Assembly: GCA_024703855.1 (NCBI GenBank)
Contig: CP087965.1
Location: 4,952,001-5,016,000 of the forward strand
Reading direction: 5' to 3'
Length of the DNA: 64,000 bases
Origin: Polaromonas sp. P2-4
GTDB lineage: Bacteria > Pseudomonadota > Gammaproteobacteria > Burkholderiales > Burkholderiaceae_C
Below the pieces are notes generated by a model. The model saw nothing but the letters and a program-made list of their open reading frames with translations, was not told the DNA's origin and did no database searches. This document shows, piece by piece, positions 1 to 9,107 of the stretch. The first letter of the stretch is position 1. Each line of letters starts with the position of its first letter. Position numbers and translations under genes: made by a program.

Positions 1-462
1 CGGCTGGTTTGGCGTGCATTGCGGGCCACCTCGGTCATGCCTTTTTGTGGCCGTCGAGCTCTTCGAGCACGATCATCGGCAAATAGATGTCGTGCTCTTC
101 AAAGCGGAACAGGCACATCGGGTCGTGCATCAGCACATTGGTGTCCAGCACAAACAGCTTGGCTGGCCCGGCGCGCTTGGTCTTCTTGGGTTTTACCACC
201 GGTTGAAGCAATGAAATGCTCTCTTTTTATAGCTAGCTGCATCCGTATCTACTGGGCTAACGGGCTCTTTTTTTGTATAGGCGACCGGGTGCTCACTGCC
301 AGCGGCCGTGCGGCTGTCAAACAGATCCAATACCGGCGGCTTCTGGGCTGAGTCGGCGCTTTCCGTCTTTCGCGCAAGCTTGGCGTGTGAGCGGGCCGGT
401 GCATCAAAGGCATCGGTGGAGAGCAGGGCGGCACGTTTGGTCGGGGCGGGAGGTAGAGGCAT
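1..462 (-). CDS. PhoH-family protein (PIN + PhoH type), N-terminal part, cut by window edge
   Basis: The reverse strand starts with MPLPPAPTKRAA at 462 and runs into a PIN-domain opening, LFVLDTNVLMHDP, then FRFEEHDIYLPMIVLEELD near the window start. This order is typical of the YlaK-like PhoH proteins, in which a PIN nuclease-like domain precedes a PhoH ATPase domain; the ATPase part lies outside the window. Two frame breaks are visible. One is in the T7 run at 268-274, between the leader and the PIN domain. The other is at 40-41, where one G of an expected AAAAAGGG is missing. Both fit the indel pattern of this window, so the gene is probably intact in the organism. The low-complexity leader overlaps a copy of the AT-rich repeat (211-281). 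RNA-related function is inferred from the family only. Confidence 0.75.
211..281 (+). repeat. AT-rich intergenic repeat, copy 1 (inside the phoH leader)
   Basis: This is a degenerate copy of the repeat family with the core TAGCTGCTTGCGCCC, a GGGCT block and a T-rich end. It reads TATAGCTAGCTGCATCCG, then ACTGGGCT, then a T7 run. Unlike the other copies it lies within a coding region, in the variable linker upstream of the PIN domain. Confidence 0.6.
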
Positions 463-499
463 GGTGCTTAAAACTCTCTAAAGTGTTGGTTCCAGAAGT

Positions 500-531
500 A
501 AAAAGCCGCCCTGAGGCCAGGACGGCTTTTT
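500..531. terminator. Bidirectional rho-independent terminator between bcp and phoH
   Basis: AAAAAGCCGCCCT at 500-512 pairs with AGGACGGCTTTTT at 519-531 with one mismatch, giving a GC-rich hairpin flanked by A and T runs. It lies just downstream of bcp on the reverse strand and upstream of the phoH-family start. Confidence 0.8.
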
Positions 532-626
532 CTTTGAGCGCAGTTGCGAAGGTCAACAACATGAGTTCATTATGCACAACTCAAGTGACAGGGCAATCCC
601 TGTTGTTAACTGGCGTCAATACCCCT

Positions 627-1103
627 TCAGGCTGCTTTTTTCAAGGCCTTGACGGCTTTGAGGACGTCGTCAACATGGCCGGGCACTTTCAGGCCGCGCC
701 ATTCTTCTTTTAGCAGGCCATCGGCGCCCACCAAAAAGGTGCTGCGCTCAATGCCTTTAACTTTTTTACCGTACATGATCTTGTTTTTGACCACGCCGAA
801 CATGTGGCACATTTTTTCTTCGGTATCTGCAATCAGCTCGAACGGGAGTTCAAGTTTGGACTTGAACTCGTCATGGGATTTCATGTTGTCGCGTGACACG
901 CCAAACACGGTCGCGCCGGCCTTGACGAAGTCCTTGTAGCGATCACGAAACTGCATGGCTTCGGTGGTGCAGCCTGGCGTGTTGTCTTTAGGGTAAAAGT
1001 ACAGCACGACAACGTGGCCAAGATGTGTTTGGTTGGAGACCTTGATGCCGCCCGTGGCGTTCGCTTCAAATTCGGGGAGTGGTTTATTGACGACGACTGC
1101 CAT
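627..1103 (-). CDS. bcp: Thioredoxin-dependent peroxiredoxin, BCP/PrxQ type
   Basis: The 158-residue product has the normal length for a bacterioferritin-comigratory protein, a cytoplasmic peroxidase that reduces H2O2 and organic hydroperoxides with thioredoxin. The catalytic motif is seen as YPKDNTPGCTTEA, with the peroxidatic Cys at residue 45. Position 50, where 2-Cys PrxQ enzymes such as E. coli BCP carry the resolving Cys, is Met. A further Cys is at residue 99 (KMCHMFG). The protein may therefore work with a different resolving cysteine or as a 1-Cys enzyme. It is transcribed towards the terminator at 500-531, so it is likely monocistronic or grouped with the upstream Mth938-domain gene. 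Confidence 0.93.
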   Translation of the reverse strand: MAVVVNKPLPEFEANATGGIKVSNQTHLGHVVVLYFYPKDNTPGCTTEAMQFRDRYKDFVKAGATVFGVSRDNMKSHDEFKSKLELPFELIADTEEKMCHMFGVVKNKIMYGKKVKGIERSTFLVGADGLLKEEWRGLKVPGHVDDVLKAVKALKKAA

Positions 1104-1226
1104 ACTGAGTAGACCCTGACGAAAGTAGTTGTAATTAGCCGTGGCCTTTGGCGGTGTGCCCCGGGCGGTAATCCGGGGTGTACAGCCAAGTGCAACCCTA
1201 GATTTTACTCTGAAACAGGCTGTGTT

Positions 1227-1637
1227 TCAGTCACTGGTCTCGCCGCTTGTGCTTTCTGTTTCAATCAGCAGGGCGGCAATCACCCGGCGGCCTTCGCCAG
1301 CAAGGATGTTGTAGGTGCGGCAAGCCGCCAGCGTGTCCATGGTTTCAATGCCTATGCGCTTTTCCATTAAGGCGCGCAAAAAAGCCGGTGGCGGAAAACG
1401 CAGGCGCGTGCCGCTGCCAAAGATCACCAGCTCCGGCTGCGTTTCCGTGAGGCGCGTGAAGTGCTCTGCCGTGAGCTGCTCAAAGCGTGGGCAATGCCAG
1501 TCAAATTTTTCGCCGCTTGAGCCAATCACGACGCTGTGCTCAATTTTTTCAGCCACGCCCTTGTACCCCAAGCCGACCCAGCCGGGGCCATAACCCAGGA
1601 TGGATTGGACATCGAGACGGTCGGGTTGGAGTTTCAT
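1227..1637 (-). CDS. Mth938-like domain protein (DUF498 family)
   Basis: The 136-residue product matches the Mth938/NDUFAF3 family seen across proteobacteria, with the signatures LGYGPGWVGL near residue 15, VIFGSGTRLRFPP in the middle and IETMDTLAACRTYNIL near the end. Mitochondrial relatives assist complex I assembly, but the bacterial role is not settled, so no function is assigned. It is transcribed in the same direction as bcp with a 123-bp gap, and divergently from alaA. No signal peptide or membrane segment is visible. Confidence 0.85.
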   Translation of the reverse strand: MKLQPDRLDVQSILGYGPGWVGLGYKGVAEKIEHSVVIGSSGEKFDWHCPRFEQLTAEHFTRLTETQPELVIFGSGTRLRFPPPAFLRALMEKRIGIETMDTLAACRTYNILAGEGRRVIAALLIETESTSGETSD

Positions 1638-1820
1638 GTGGGCTTAGGGGTGTTCAGGGCTGAAAGAGGGCGATGGCGTAGCGATGGAGAAGGCCTGCAA
1701 GCCGGTTGACTGCCAGTGAAATACGCCTTTTATGTGGTCAAATTATAGATTCCGTCCAAATTTCCCTGTGCAGTGGGCTAGCCTATGTGGTCTTTGCCTG
1801 AATATCCCAAAAAAGCATTC

Positions 1821-3045
1821 ATGAAACCGATTACCAAATCTGCCAAATTGGCCAATGTGCTCTACGACATCCGCGGCCCGATCATGGACGCCGCCAAGCA
1901 GATGGAGGAAGAGGGGCACCATCTCATCAAACTCAACCTGGGCAACCTGGCGGTGTTCGGTTTTGATGCACCCGAAGAAATCCAGCAGGACATGATTCGC
2001 AACCTGCCCACTTCGGCCGGCTATTCGGACAGCAAGGGTATTTTTGCGGCGCGCAAGGCGGTGATGCACGAAACGCAAAAGCAGGGCATCAAGGGCGTAA
2101 CGCTGGACGATGTTTACCTGGGCAACGGCGCGAGTGAATTGATCGCGATGGCGACCAACGCGCTGCTTGACGACGGTGACGAACTGCTGCTGCCAGCACC
2201 CGACTATCCCTTGTGGACCGCCTGCACCAGCCTGTCGGGCGGCAAGCCGGTGCACTATATGTGCGACGAAGAAAACGGCTGGATGCCCAACCTGGACGAC
2301 ATTCGCGCCAAGATCACGCCAAAGACCAAGGGCATCGTGGTCATCAACCCTAATAACCCGACGGGTGCGCTGTATTCGGACGCTTTGCTGGTGAGCTTGG
2401 TCGAGATCGCGCGCGAGCATGGTTTGGTGATCCTCGCCGACGAGGTGTATGACAAGGTGCTGTACGACGGTGCCAAACACACCGCCCTGGCCAGCCTGTC
2501 GACCGATGTACTGACGCTGACCTTCAATTCGCTGTCCAAGAGCTACCGCTCCTGCGGCTACCGTTCGGGCTGGCTGGTGGTCTCGGGGCCCAAGAAGAAA
2601 GCGCAAGACTATATCGAGGGCCTGGACATGCTGGCCAACATGAAGCTGTGCTCCAACGTGCCGGGCCAGTGGGCCATCCAGACGGCGCTGGGTGGCTACC
2701 AGAGCATCAACGACCTGACAGCTGAGGGCGGCCGCCTGCGCCACCAGCGCGACCTGGCCTATGAGCTGATCACGGCCATCCCGGGCGTCAGCTGTGTCAA
2801 GCCGAGTGCGGCGCTTTACATGTTTCCCAAGCTCGACCCCAAGGTCTATCCGATCAAGGATGACCGGCAGTTTTTCCTCGAACTGCTGAAAGAAACCAAG
2901 GTGATGCTGGTGCAGGGAACCGGTTTTAACTGGCCGGCACCGGATCACTTTCGCATCGTTTTCCTGCCGCACGAGGAAGACCTGCGCTGAAGCCATTGCG
3001 CGCATTGCAAAATTTCTTGAGAACTATCGTAAAAATAACAACTAA
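1821..3045 (+). CDS. alaA: Alanine-synthesising aminotransferase, AlaA type
   Basis: This fold-type I PLP enzyme transfers an amino group between glutamate and pyruvate. It closely follows E. coli AlaA: the start is MKPITKSAKLANVLYDIRGP, NPNNPTG begins near residue 176, and the PLP lysine is in NSLSKSYR (Lys240). I chose the ATG at 1821 because family members begin there; an upstream in-frame ATG at 1785 would add 12 atypical residues. The frame stops at a TGA at 2988-2990, but skipping the T at 2988 gives the expected tail (EAIARIAKFLENY...) to a TAA at 3043-3045. The stop is therefore read as a one-base insertion error. hom follows 50 bp downstream in the same direction. Confidence 0.88.
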
Positions 3046-3095
3046 ATAGCCGCTAAACCAATCCTGGCTGCAGGTGTTTTTGACCATTGAATCAT

Positions 3096-4437
3096 ATGAA
3101 ACCGAACTCTACGAATCTGACATCCATCAAAGTGGGCCTTCTGGGCATAGGCACCGTGGGCAGCGGCGTATTCAACGTATTGCAGCGTAACCAGGAAGAA
3201 ATCCTGCGCCGTGCTGGCCGTGGCATTGAAATTGCCATGGTGGCGGACCTGGACACAGCGCGGCAGGCAGGCTGTGGGCACGGACGTGCAGGTGGTGAGT
3301 GATGCCCGCGCCGTGATTGCCAACCCCGAGATCGACATCGTGGTTGAGCTGATTGGCGGCTACGGCATTGCCCGGCAGCTGGTGATGGAGGCCATCGAAG
3401 CGGGCAAGCATGTGGTGACCGCCAACAAGGCTTTGCTGGCGGTGCACGGCACCGAAATTTTTGCGGCGGCGCACCGCAAGGGCGTCATGGTGGCTTTTGA
3501 GGCGGCCGTGGCCGGCGGCATCCCCATCATCAAGTCACTGCGCGAAGGCTTGACGGCCAACCGCATTGAATGGATTGCCGGCATCATCAACGGCACCACC
3601 AATTTCATCCTGAGCGAAATGCGCGACAAGGGCCTGGACTTTGACGTGGTGCTCAAGGAGGCGCAGCGCCTGGGTTACGCCGAGGCCGACCCGACCTTTG
3701 ACATTGAAGGCGTGGACGCCGCGCACAAGGTCACCTTGATGTCGGCGATTGCCTTCGGCATTCCGGTGCAGTTTGACAAGGCCTATGTTGAAGGCATTAC
3801 CCAGCTGGGCGCGCAAGACATCAAGTACGCCGAGCAGCTCGGCTACCGCATCAAACTGCTGGGCATCACCAAGCGGACCGACAAGGGGATTGAACTGCGT
3901 GTGCACCCCAGCCTGGTGCCGATGAAGCGCCTGATTGCCAATGTGGAAGGCGCCATGAACGCCGTCATGGTGCATGGCGACGCCGTTGGCACCACGCTGT
4001 ATTACGGCAAAGGTGCGGGCAGCGAGCCGACGGCCAGCGCGGTGATTGCCGACCTGGTGGACATTACCCGCCTGCACACGGCTGATGCCGCGCACCGCGT
4101 GCCGCACCTGGCCTTCCAGCCCGATGCCATGAGCGACACGCCGGTGCTGGCGATGGGGGATGTGGTCACCAGTTACTACCTGCGCCTGAAGGTGGCCGAC
4201 GAAGCCGGCGTGCTGACCAAAGTCACCGGCATTCTGGCTGAGACGGGCATCAGCATTGATGCCATGCTGCAGCGCGAGGCCGACGAAGTGGGCGGCGAAG
4301 GCTCCACGCAAACCGACCTCATCATCCTCACGCATGACTGCGTAGAGGCGAAGATGAACCAGGCGATTGCGCAGATGCAGGCTTTGCCCACGGTGCTCGC
4401 ACCGATCACGCGCATCCGTAAGGAGGAGTTGGCCTGA
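3096..4437 (+). CDS. hom: Homoserine dehydrogenase
   Basis: Monofunctional homoserine dehydrogenase reduces aspartate semialdehyde to homoserine for threonine and methionine synthesis. The N-terminal nucleotide-binding motif is VGLLGIGTVGSG. The catalytic domain carries AGIINGTTNFIL and EADPTFDIEG, and a C-terminal ACT domain (LRLKVADEAGVLTKVTGIL...) suggests feedback control by threonine. The frame changes near 3273 in GCAGGCAGGCTG, where one extra base splits the gene after about 60 residues; restoring the frame gives the expected VGTDVQVVSDARAV. The stop overlaps the thrC start by one base (TGATG), with AAGGAGGAG just upstream, so the two genes are translationally coupled. Confidence 0.93.
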
Positions 4438-5874
4438 TGCGTTACCTCTCTACCCGCGCTGCATCTACCGACAAAGCCATCGACAAGGCTGACCGCAAAC
4501 GCTTTTGCGAAATTTTGCTTGAAGGGCTGGCGCCTGATGGCGGCTTGTATTTGCCTGAGCACTATCCGCAAGTTGATGCTGCAACTTTGCAAAAGTGGCG
4601 CGGCCTGTCTTACGCCGATCTCGCGTTTGAAGTGCTGTCGCTCTACATTGACGATATTCCTGCGGCTGACCTGAAAGCGATCTGCGAGAAGACCTACACC
4701 GAAGAGATCTTTGGCACAAAAGAGATTGTTCCGCTGAAGAAGCTGGAAGACGGCCTGTATCTTGAGTCCCTGTCCAATGGCCCGACCCTGGCCTTCAAGG
4801 ACATGGCCATGCAGTTGCTGGGCAACCTGTTTGAATATGAACTCGCGCGGCGTGGTGAAGAGCTCAACATTCTGGGTGCCACCAGCGGCGACACCGGCAG
4901 CGCGGCCGAATACGCCATGCGCGGCAAAAAGGCGTGCGCGTCTTTATGCTCAGCCCGAATGGCCGCATGAGTCCTTTCCAGCAGGCGCAGATGTTCAGCC
5001 TGCAGGACCCGAATATTCACAACCTGGCGGTGGAGGGCGTGTTTGACGACTGCCAGGACATCGTCAAGGCGGTGTCCAACGACCTGGATTTCAAGCGCCA
5101 GTACAAAATCGGCACGGTCAATTCGATCAACTGGGCGCGCCTGATGGCGCAGGTGGTGTACTACTTTGCCGGCTACTTCCAGGCAACGCAGTCGAATAGC
5201 GAAAAAGTCAGCTTCACCGTGCCATCCGGCAACTTCGGCAATGTCTGCGCCGGCCATGTGGCGCGCATGATGGGTTTGCCGATTGACCAGCTGGTGGTGG
5301 CGACCAACGAAAACGATGTGCTTGACGAATTCTTTCGCACCGGCGTTTACCGCGCAGTGGCAGCGCTGATACGCACGAGACCTCCAGCCCGTCGATGGAC
5401 ATTTCCAAGGCGTCGAACTTCGAGCGCTTTGTGTTTGACCTGCTGGGCCGCGACGGCGCCAAGACCAAAGCGCTGTTTCATGACCAGCTGGCAAAGCAGG
5501 CCCGCTTTGATTTGAGCGCTGATGCGGCCTTTGCCTCTGCCGCCCAGCGCTACGGTTTTGTCAGCGGCAAGAGCACCCACGCAGACCGGCTGGCCACGAT
5601 TCGCAGCACCTACGCGCGTTTTGACACCCTGATTGACACACACACCGCCGACGGCCTGAAGGTGGCGCGCGAGCATCTTGTGCCCGGCATTCCCATGGTC
5701 GTGTTAGAGACGGCTCTGCCCATCAAATTTGCTGAAACCATTGAAGAGGCGCTGGGTAAAACCCCGCCGCGCCCCGCGAAGTTTGAAGGCATTGAGGCTT
5801 TGCCCAAACGCGTCAAGGTGCTGCCCGCCGACGTGGCGGTCATCAAGCGCTATATTGCCGAAAATTTGAACTAA
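4437..5874 (+). CDS. thrC: Threonine synthase
   Basis: This PLP enzyme makes threonine from O-phosphohomoserine. The PLP lysine is in GPTLAFKDMAMQLL (Lys121), followed by the phosphate-binding ATSGDTGSAAEYA. The total length of about 479 codons is normal. Two one-base losses break the frame. At 4931-4932, AAAAAGGGC has become AAAAAGGC. Near 5364, a base is missing before GGCAGCGCTGATACG. Both neighbouring frames continue the family sequence without loss, so the gene is probably functional. The start ATG overlaps the hom stop. The stop codon lies at the edge of an inverted copy of the AT-rich repeat. Confidence 0.92.
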
Positions 5875-5934
5875 ATAGGCCTCTAGCCCATATCTAATGG
5901 GCGCAAGCAGCTATTTAATTGATAGCAAAAAAGT
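5871..5934 (-). repeat. AT-rich intergenic repeat, copy 2 (inverted)
   Basis: Reverse-orientation copy: AATAGGCCTCTAGCCC, then GGGCGCAAGCAGCTA, then ATTGATAGC. It begins at the thrC stop codon and ends shortly before mobB. It is the only copy in this window whose core reads in this orientation. Confidence 0.85.
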
Positions 5935-5959
5935 TCCATCTTTTTCTGAAAGCCGCCGC

Positions 5960-6493
5960 ATGAATGTCGTTGGATTTGCCGGGTACTCTGGCTCGGGCAA
6001 AACAACGCTGGTTGAAAAGCTGATTCCGGCGCTCAAGCTGCGCGGCCTGCGGGTGTCCGTCGTCAAACACGCCCATCACAAGTTTGACATTGACCACCCG
6101 GGCAAAGACACGTACCGCCACCGTGAAGCCGGTGCTTTTGAGGTGGTGGTGGCCTCTGACAAACGCATGGCGCTCATGCGCGAGTTTGAAAAACCTTCCG
6201 AGATGACCGTCCACCAGCTGATTGCCGAGCTGTATGACGGTGTGGACTGGGTGCTGGTGGAAGGCTTCAAGAGCAGTGATGTGCTCAAGATTGAAGTCTG
6301 GCGTGCTTCGTCGGGAAAACCTGCCCGCTACATGGAAGACGACTTCATCGTCGCCATTGCCACCGATTCACCCGAGCAGTTGCCCGAAGCAACCTTGCGC
6401 CCGGTGCTGGATTTGAACGATGCAGACGCCGTGGCCGACTACCTGCTCAACAATCAGGAACGGTTTGCCTATTCGTTTGAAAACCGTCCCTGA
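5960..6493 (+). CDS. mobB: Molybdopterin-guanine dinucleotide biosynthesis protein MobB
   Basis: MobB is a small P-loop GTP-binding protein that helps MobA attach GMP to molybdopterin. The start MNVVGFAGYSGSGKTTLVEK places the Walker A motif (GYSGSGKT) at residues 8-15, followed by VVKHAHHKFDIDHPGKDT and VLVEGFKSSD. I use the ATG at 5960; an upstream in-frame ATG at 5897 would begin inside the AT-rich repeat and add 21 unrelated residues. moeA and moaD follow on the same strand, so these form a molybdenum cofactor operon, with moaE about 1.3 kb further on. Confidence 0.92.
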   Translation: MNVVGFAGYSGSGKTTLVEKLIPALKLRGLRVSVVKHAHHKFDIDHPGKDTYRHREAGAFEVVVASDKRMALMREFEKPSEMTVHQLIAELYDGVDWVLVEGFKSSDVLKIEVWRASSGKPARYMEDDFIVAIATDSPEQLPEATLRPVLDLNDADAVADYLLNNQERFAYSFENRP

Positions 6494-6539
6494 AACCGTT
6501 CCTGAAATTGGCTCTTGATTGAGCCAGAGACCCATCACC

Positions 6540-7802
6540 ATGAGCCCAGCTGACACCCCGCCTTCAAGCCCAATGCCTCCAGTGCGTGCGCCCTTAAAGC
6601 CCCTGGACCAGGCGCTGGCGGAGTTGCTGGCCCAGGCCACGCCGCTGCTGGCTGTTGATAGCGTTTCCACCTTCGATGCCGACGGCCGCGTGTTGGCGCA
6701 AGACCTGGTGTCCAGCCTGGATGTACCGGCGCACGACAACAGTTCCATGGATGGCTACGCCGTGCGCTGTGCTGATTGGGCCGATGCCACGACCGTATTG
6801 CAGGTCAACCAGCGCATTCCGGCGGGAAGCAGTGGCCATGCGCTGGCAGCCATGTCTGCAGCGCGGATTTTTACCGGCGCACCGATCCCGCCGGGCGCCG
6901 ATGCCGTGGTGATGCAGGAGGACCGCGAAACGCTGGGTGAAGGGGGTGTTCGGATTCTGGTGCCGCCCAAACCGGGGCAGTGGATTCGCCGCCGCGGTGA
7001 AGACGTGGCCGCCGGCGCGGTGGTGCTGCAACGCGGTGAACGCCTGAGCCCGGCATCCCTGGGGCTGGCGGCCAGCATTGGCTTTGACAAGCTGGCGGTA
7101 GCTAGCCGGGTGCGCGTGGCCTTGTTTTCGACCGGCGACGAGCTGGTGATGCCCGGTGACGTGGCCCCTGCCGACATGAAACCCGGCGCCATCTACAACT
7201 CCAACCGTTTCTTTTTACGGGCCTTGCTGTTGCGGCTAGGCTGCACCGTCACCGACCTGGGCATCGTGCCCGACCGGCTGGATGCCACGATGGCCGCGCT
7301 CCATGGCGCCAGCCAGCAGCACGACCTGATTTTGACCAGTGGCGGTGTCTCGGTGGGCGAAGAAGACCATATCAAGCCTGCCGTGCAGGCGCTGGGTGAG
7401 TTGAATCTCTGGCAGATTGCCATCAAACCCGGCAAGCCGTTTGCCTATGGCCGGGTCGGGCCAGCCCATTTCATCGGCCTGCCGGGTAACCCGGTCTCCA
7501 GCTTTGTGACCTTTTTGCTGCTGGTGCGCCCATTCCTGCTCAAACTGCAGGGTGCCAGCGATGTTGCTACAAAATCCGTAGCACTTCCCGCCCATTTCAC
7601 GTGGCCCAAAGCCGATAAACGCCGTGAATTTCTGCGCGTGCGGCGCGATGCAGCAGGCGGGCTGGAGCTGTTTGGCAACCAGAGTTCGGGCGTGCTCACG
7701 TCGGCGGTCTGGGGTGATGGGCTGGTTGATAACCCGGCTGGCCAAACCATTGCGCACGGCGATAAGGTTCAATTCATCCCGTTTGCGGAGCTGCTCGCAT
7801 GA
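6540..7802 (+). CDS. moeA: Molybdopterin molybdenumtransferase MoeA
   Basis: MoeA inserts molybdate into adenylated molybdopterin. The 420-residue product has the family motifs in order: DVPAHDNSSMDGYAVR near residue 60, ARIFTGAPIPPGADAVV near 110, FSTGDELVMPG near 200, the MoaB/Mog-like segment LILTSGGVSVGEEDH near 265, and FIGLPGNPVSSFVTF near 315. The ATG at 6540 is preferred over an in-frame TTG at 6519. The stop overlaps the moaD start (ATGA at 7799-7802), which points to coupled translation. Confidence 0.95.
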   Translation: MSPADTPPSSPMPPVRAPLKPLDQALAELLAQATPLLAVDSVSTFDADGRVLAQDLVSSLDVPAHDNSSMDGYAVRCADWADATTVLQVNQRIPAGSSGHALAAMSAARIFTGAPIPPGADAVVMQEDRETLGEGGVRILVPPKPGQWIRRRGEDVAAGAVVLQRGERLSPASLGLAASIGFDKLAVASRVRVALFSTGDELVMPGDVAPADMKPGAIYNSNRFFLRALLLRLGCTVTDLGIVPDRLDATMAALHGASQQHDLILTSGGVSVGEEDHIKPAVQALGELNLWQIAIKPGKPFAYGRVGPAHFIGLPGNPVSSFVTFLLLVRPFLLKLQGASDVATKSVALPAHFTWPKADKRREFLRVRRDAAGGLELFGNQSSGVLTSAVWGDGLVDNPAGQTIAHGDKVQFIPFAELLA

Positions 7803-8051
7803 AAGTCACCGTCAAATACTTTGCCTCCATCCGCGAAGCCATCGGGCAGGGCAGTGAGCTGCGCAGAAACCTCCGCCGCCACTTTGACTGGCCTGCGCGA
7901 TGAACTGCTGGCCGCCAGCCCTGCGCACGCCAGCAGCCTGGCACGCGGCAAGGCCGTGCGCATGGCGCTCAACCAGGTCATGAGCGACGAGTCGGCCGTG
8001 TTGAGCGATGGCTGTGAGGTGGCGTTTTTCCCGCCCGTCACCGGCGGCTGA
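7799..8051 (+). CDS. moaD: Molybdopterin synthase small (sulfur carrier) subunit MoaD
   Basis: MoaD is the ubiquitin-like protein whose C-terminal thiocarboxylate supplies sulfur for molybdopterin. The start MKVTVKYFASIREAIGQGSE and the C-terminal Gly-Gly (PPVTGG) are both present, and the length of about 84 codons is normal. The frame breaks near 7863 in GAGCTGCGCAGAAACC. Either one base is extra or a CG pair is missing; the latter would read ELRAETSAATL. The complete C terminus after the break argues for a sequencing error. The stop codon abuts the inverted-repeat element at 8052. Confidence 0.85.
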
Positions 8052-8218
8052 GCTAGTGTGGTGTTGCACGCTATCCAGCACATAAAACCGCGTCTTTTCG
8101 TCCATGGCGGCGTTGCAAATCCGCGCAATAGCGGGGCTATTGCTGTGGTTTGCGCCTTGCCCTGAACAAAAATTCATCGGTTTTATTTGTGCCGTCAAGC
8201 ATGCAACACCACACTAGC
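8052..8218. mobile_element. 167-bp MITE-like element with perfect 17-bp terminal inverted repeats
   Basis: GCTAGTGTGGTGTTGCA at 8052-8068 is exactly repeated in reverse complement at 8202-8218 (TGCAACACCACACTAGC). Weaker symmetry extends inwards (CATAAAACCG against CGGTTTTATTTG). No gene lies inside. The centre holds GGCGGCGTTGC, an AATAGCGGGGCTATT hairpin and a closing CTTGCC, a layout also present in the element at 10515. It fills the gap between convergent moaD and the dapA-family gene and would also form a strong transcription-stopping hairpin. Confidence 0.8.
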
Positions 8219-8222
8219 AAAC

Positions 8223-9107
8223 TCAGGCAATCAGTCCATCAAGCTGCTGCAGGCGTTCAGCCAGCGCGCTGGAGGCCCGTGTCATCGGGCTGCGCAATTC
8301 GTCACGAACCAGGCCCTGGCGTGCCAGCAGTGCCTTCAACGGGCCTGGGTTGGGCTCGGAGAACAGGCCTTCGATCAGCGGCAGCAGGGGTTCCCACAGC
8401 GTGCGGGCCTGCGCCAGCTCGCCCGCCTTGATGAGTTGCAGAACCTGAACGAAACGCTGCGTGTGCAAATGGGCCGCAGCCGCAATCGCGCCGTGGCCGC
8501 CTTGCGCCATGGTTGAAAAGATGTTGGCGTCTTCGCCGCTGAGGACCTGCAGCCGGCCATCTGCAATCAGCGCCTGGGTCTTGGCCGCGTCGCCGCCGCA
8601 GTCCTTGACCGCGCAGATGCGTGGGTGACCGGCCAGCGTCAGCAAGGTCTCCAGCTCAATCTTCACGCCGGTGCGGTAGGGAATGTCATACAGAATCACC
8701 GGCACGGCGCTGGCGTCGGCCAGCTGGGTAAACCACTCGATGAGGCCGGCCTGGGCAGGCCGGATGTAGTGGGGCGCGGGCAACAGGATGCCGGCAATGC
8801 CCAGCTCGCCCAGCATCCTGATGCGCGCCGCGGTTTTGCCCAGGTGGTAGCCCGACAAGCCCATGACGATGGGCAAGCCGGGCGCTTCCGCCATGACGGT
8901 TTCCAGCGCCGCCAGCTGTTCTTCGTCGCTGAGTGCCGCGGCCTCGCCGGTGGAGCCGCAGACCACCAGGCCGGCAATGCCGCTGGAGCGGTAGTGCGTA
9001 ACCAGGCGCTTTAAAGACGCATGGTCAAGCTTGCCGTGGTCGAAGGGGGTGATGAGCGGGACCCAAAGTCCCGAGAAATCCGGGTTCAAACTGCGCGCTG
9101 TTTGCAT
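8223..9107 (-). CDS. DapA-family aldolase (dihydrodipicolinate synthase-like)
   Basis: This 294-residue TIM-barrel class I aldolase condenses or cleaves pyruvate-containing substrates through a Schiff base. Family residues seen are CGSTGEAAAL (phosphate/carboxylate loop), Tyr140 in YDIPYRTG and the Schiff-base Lys168 in ICAVKDCGGD, with the 28-residue Tyr-Lys spacing of DapA. It could be 4-hydroxy-tetrahydrodipicolinate synthase, but the family includes several other aldolases and the locus, between molybdenum cofactor genes, gives no lysine context. No frame problem is seen. It is convergent with moaD across the inverted-repeat element. Confidence 0.85.
   Translation of the reverse strand: MQTARSLNPDFSGLWVPLITPFDHGKLDHASLKRLVTHYRSSGIAGLVVCGSTGEAAALSDEEQLAALETVMAEAPGLPIVMGLSGYHLGKTAARIRMLGELGIAGILLPAPHYIRPAQAGLIEWFTQLADASAVPVILYDIPYRTGVKIELETLLTLAGHPRICAVKDCGGDAAKTQALIADGRLQVLSGEDANIFSTMAQGGHGAIAAAAHLHTQRFVQVLQLIKAGELAQARTLWEPLLPLIEGLFSEPNPGPLKALLARQGLVRDELRSPMTRASSALAERLQQLDGLIA

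Noticed and set aside
2988-2990. Programmed +1 frameshifting at C-TGA-A sites, as in prfB
   Set aside because: The preceding codons (CGC, TTC) cannot re-pair in the +1 frame, no Shine-Dalgarno-like stimulator is at the needed distance, and the same extra T occurs in unrelated genes with other indel errors.
7561-7590. GTTGCTACAAAATCCGTAGC inside moeA as another AT-rich repeat copy
   Set aside because: It has a short dyad (GCTAC and GTAGC) but lacks the GCGCCC and GGGCT blocks, and the coding frame runs through it normally.
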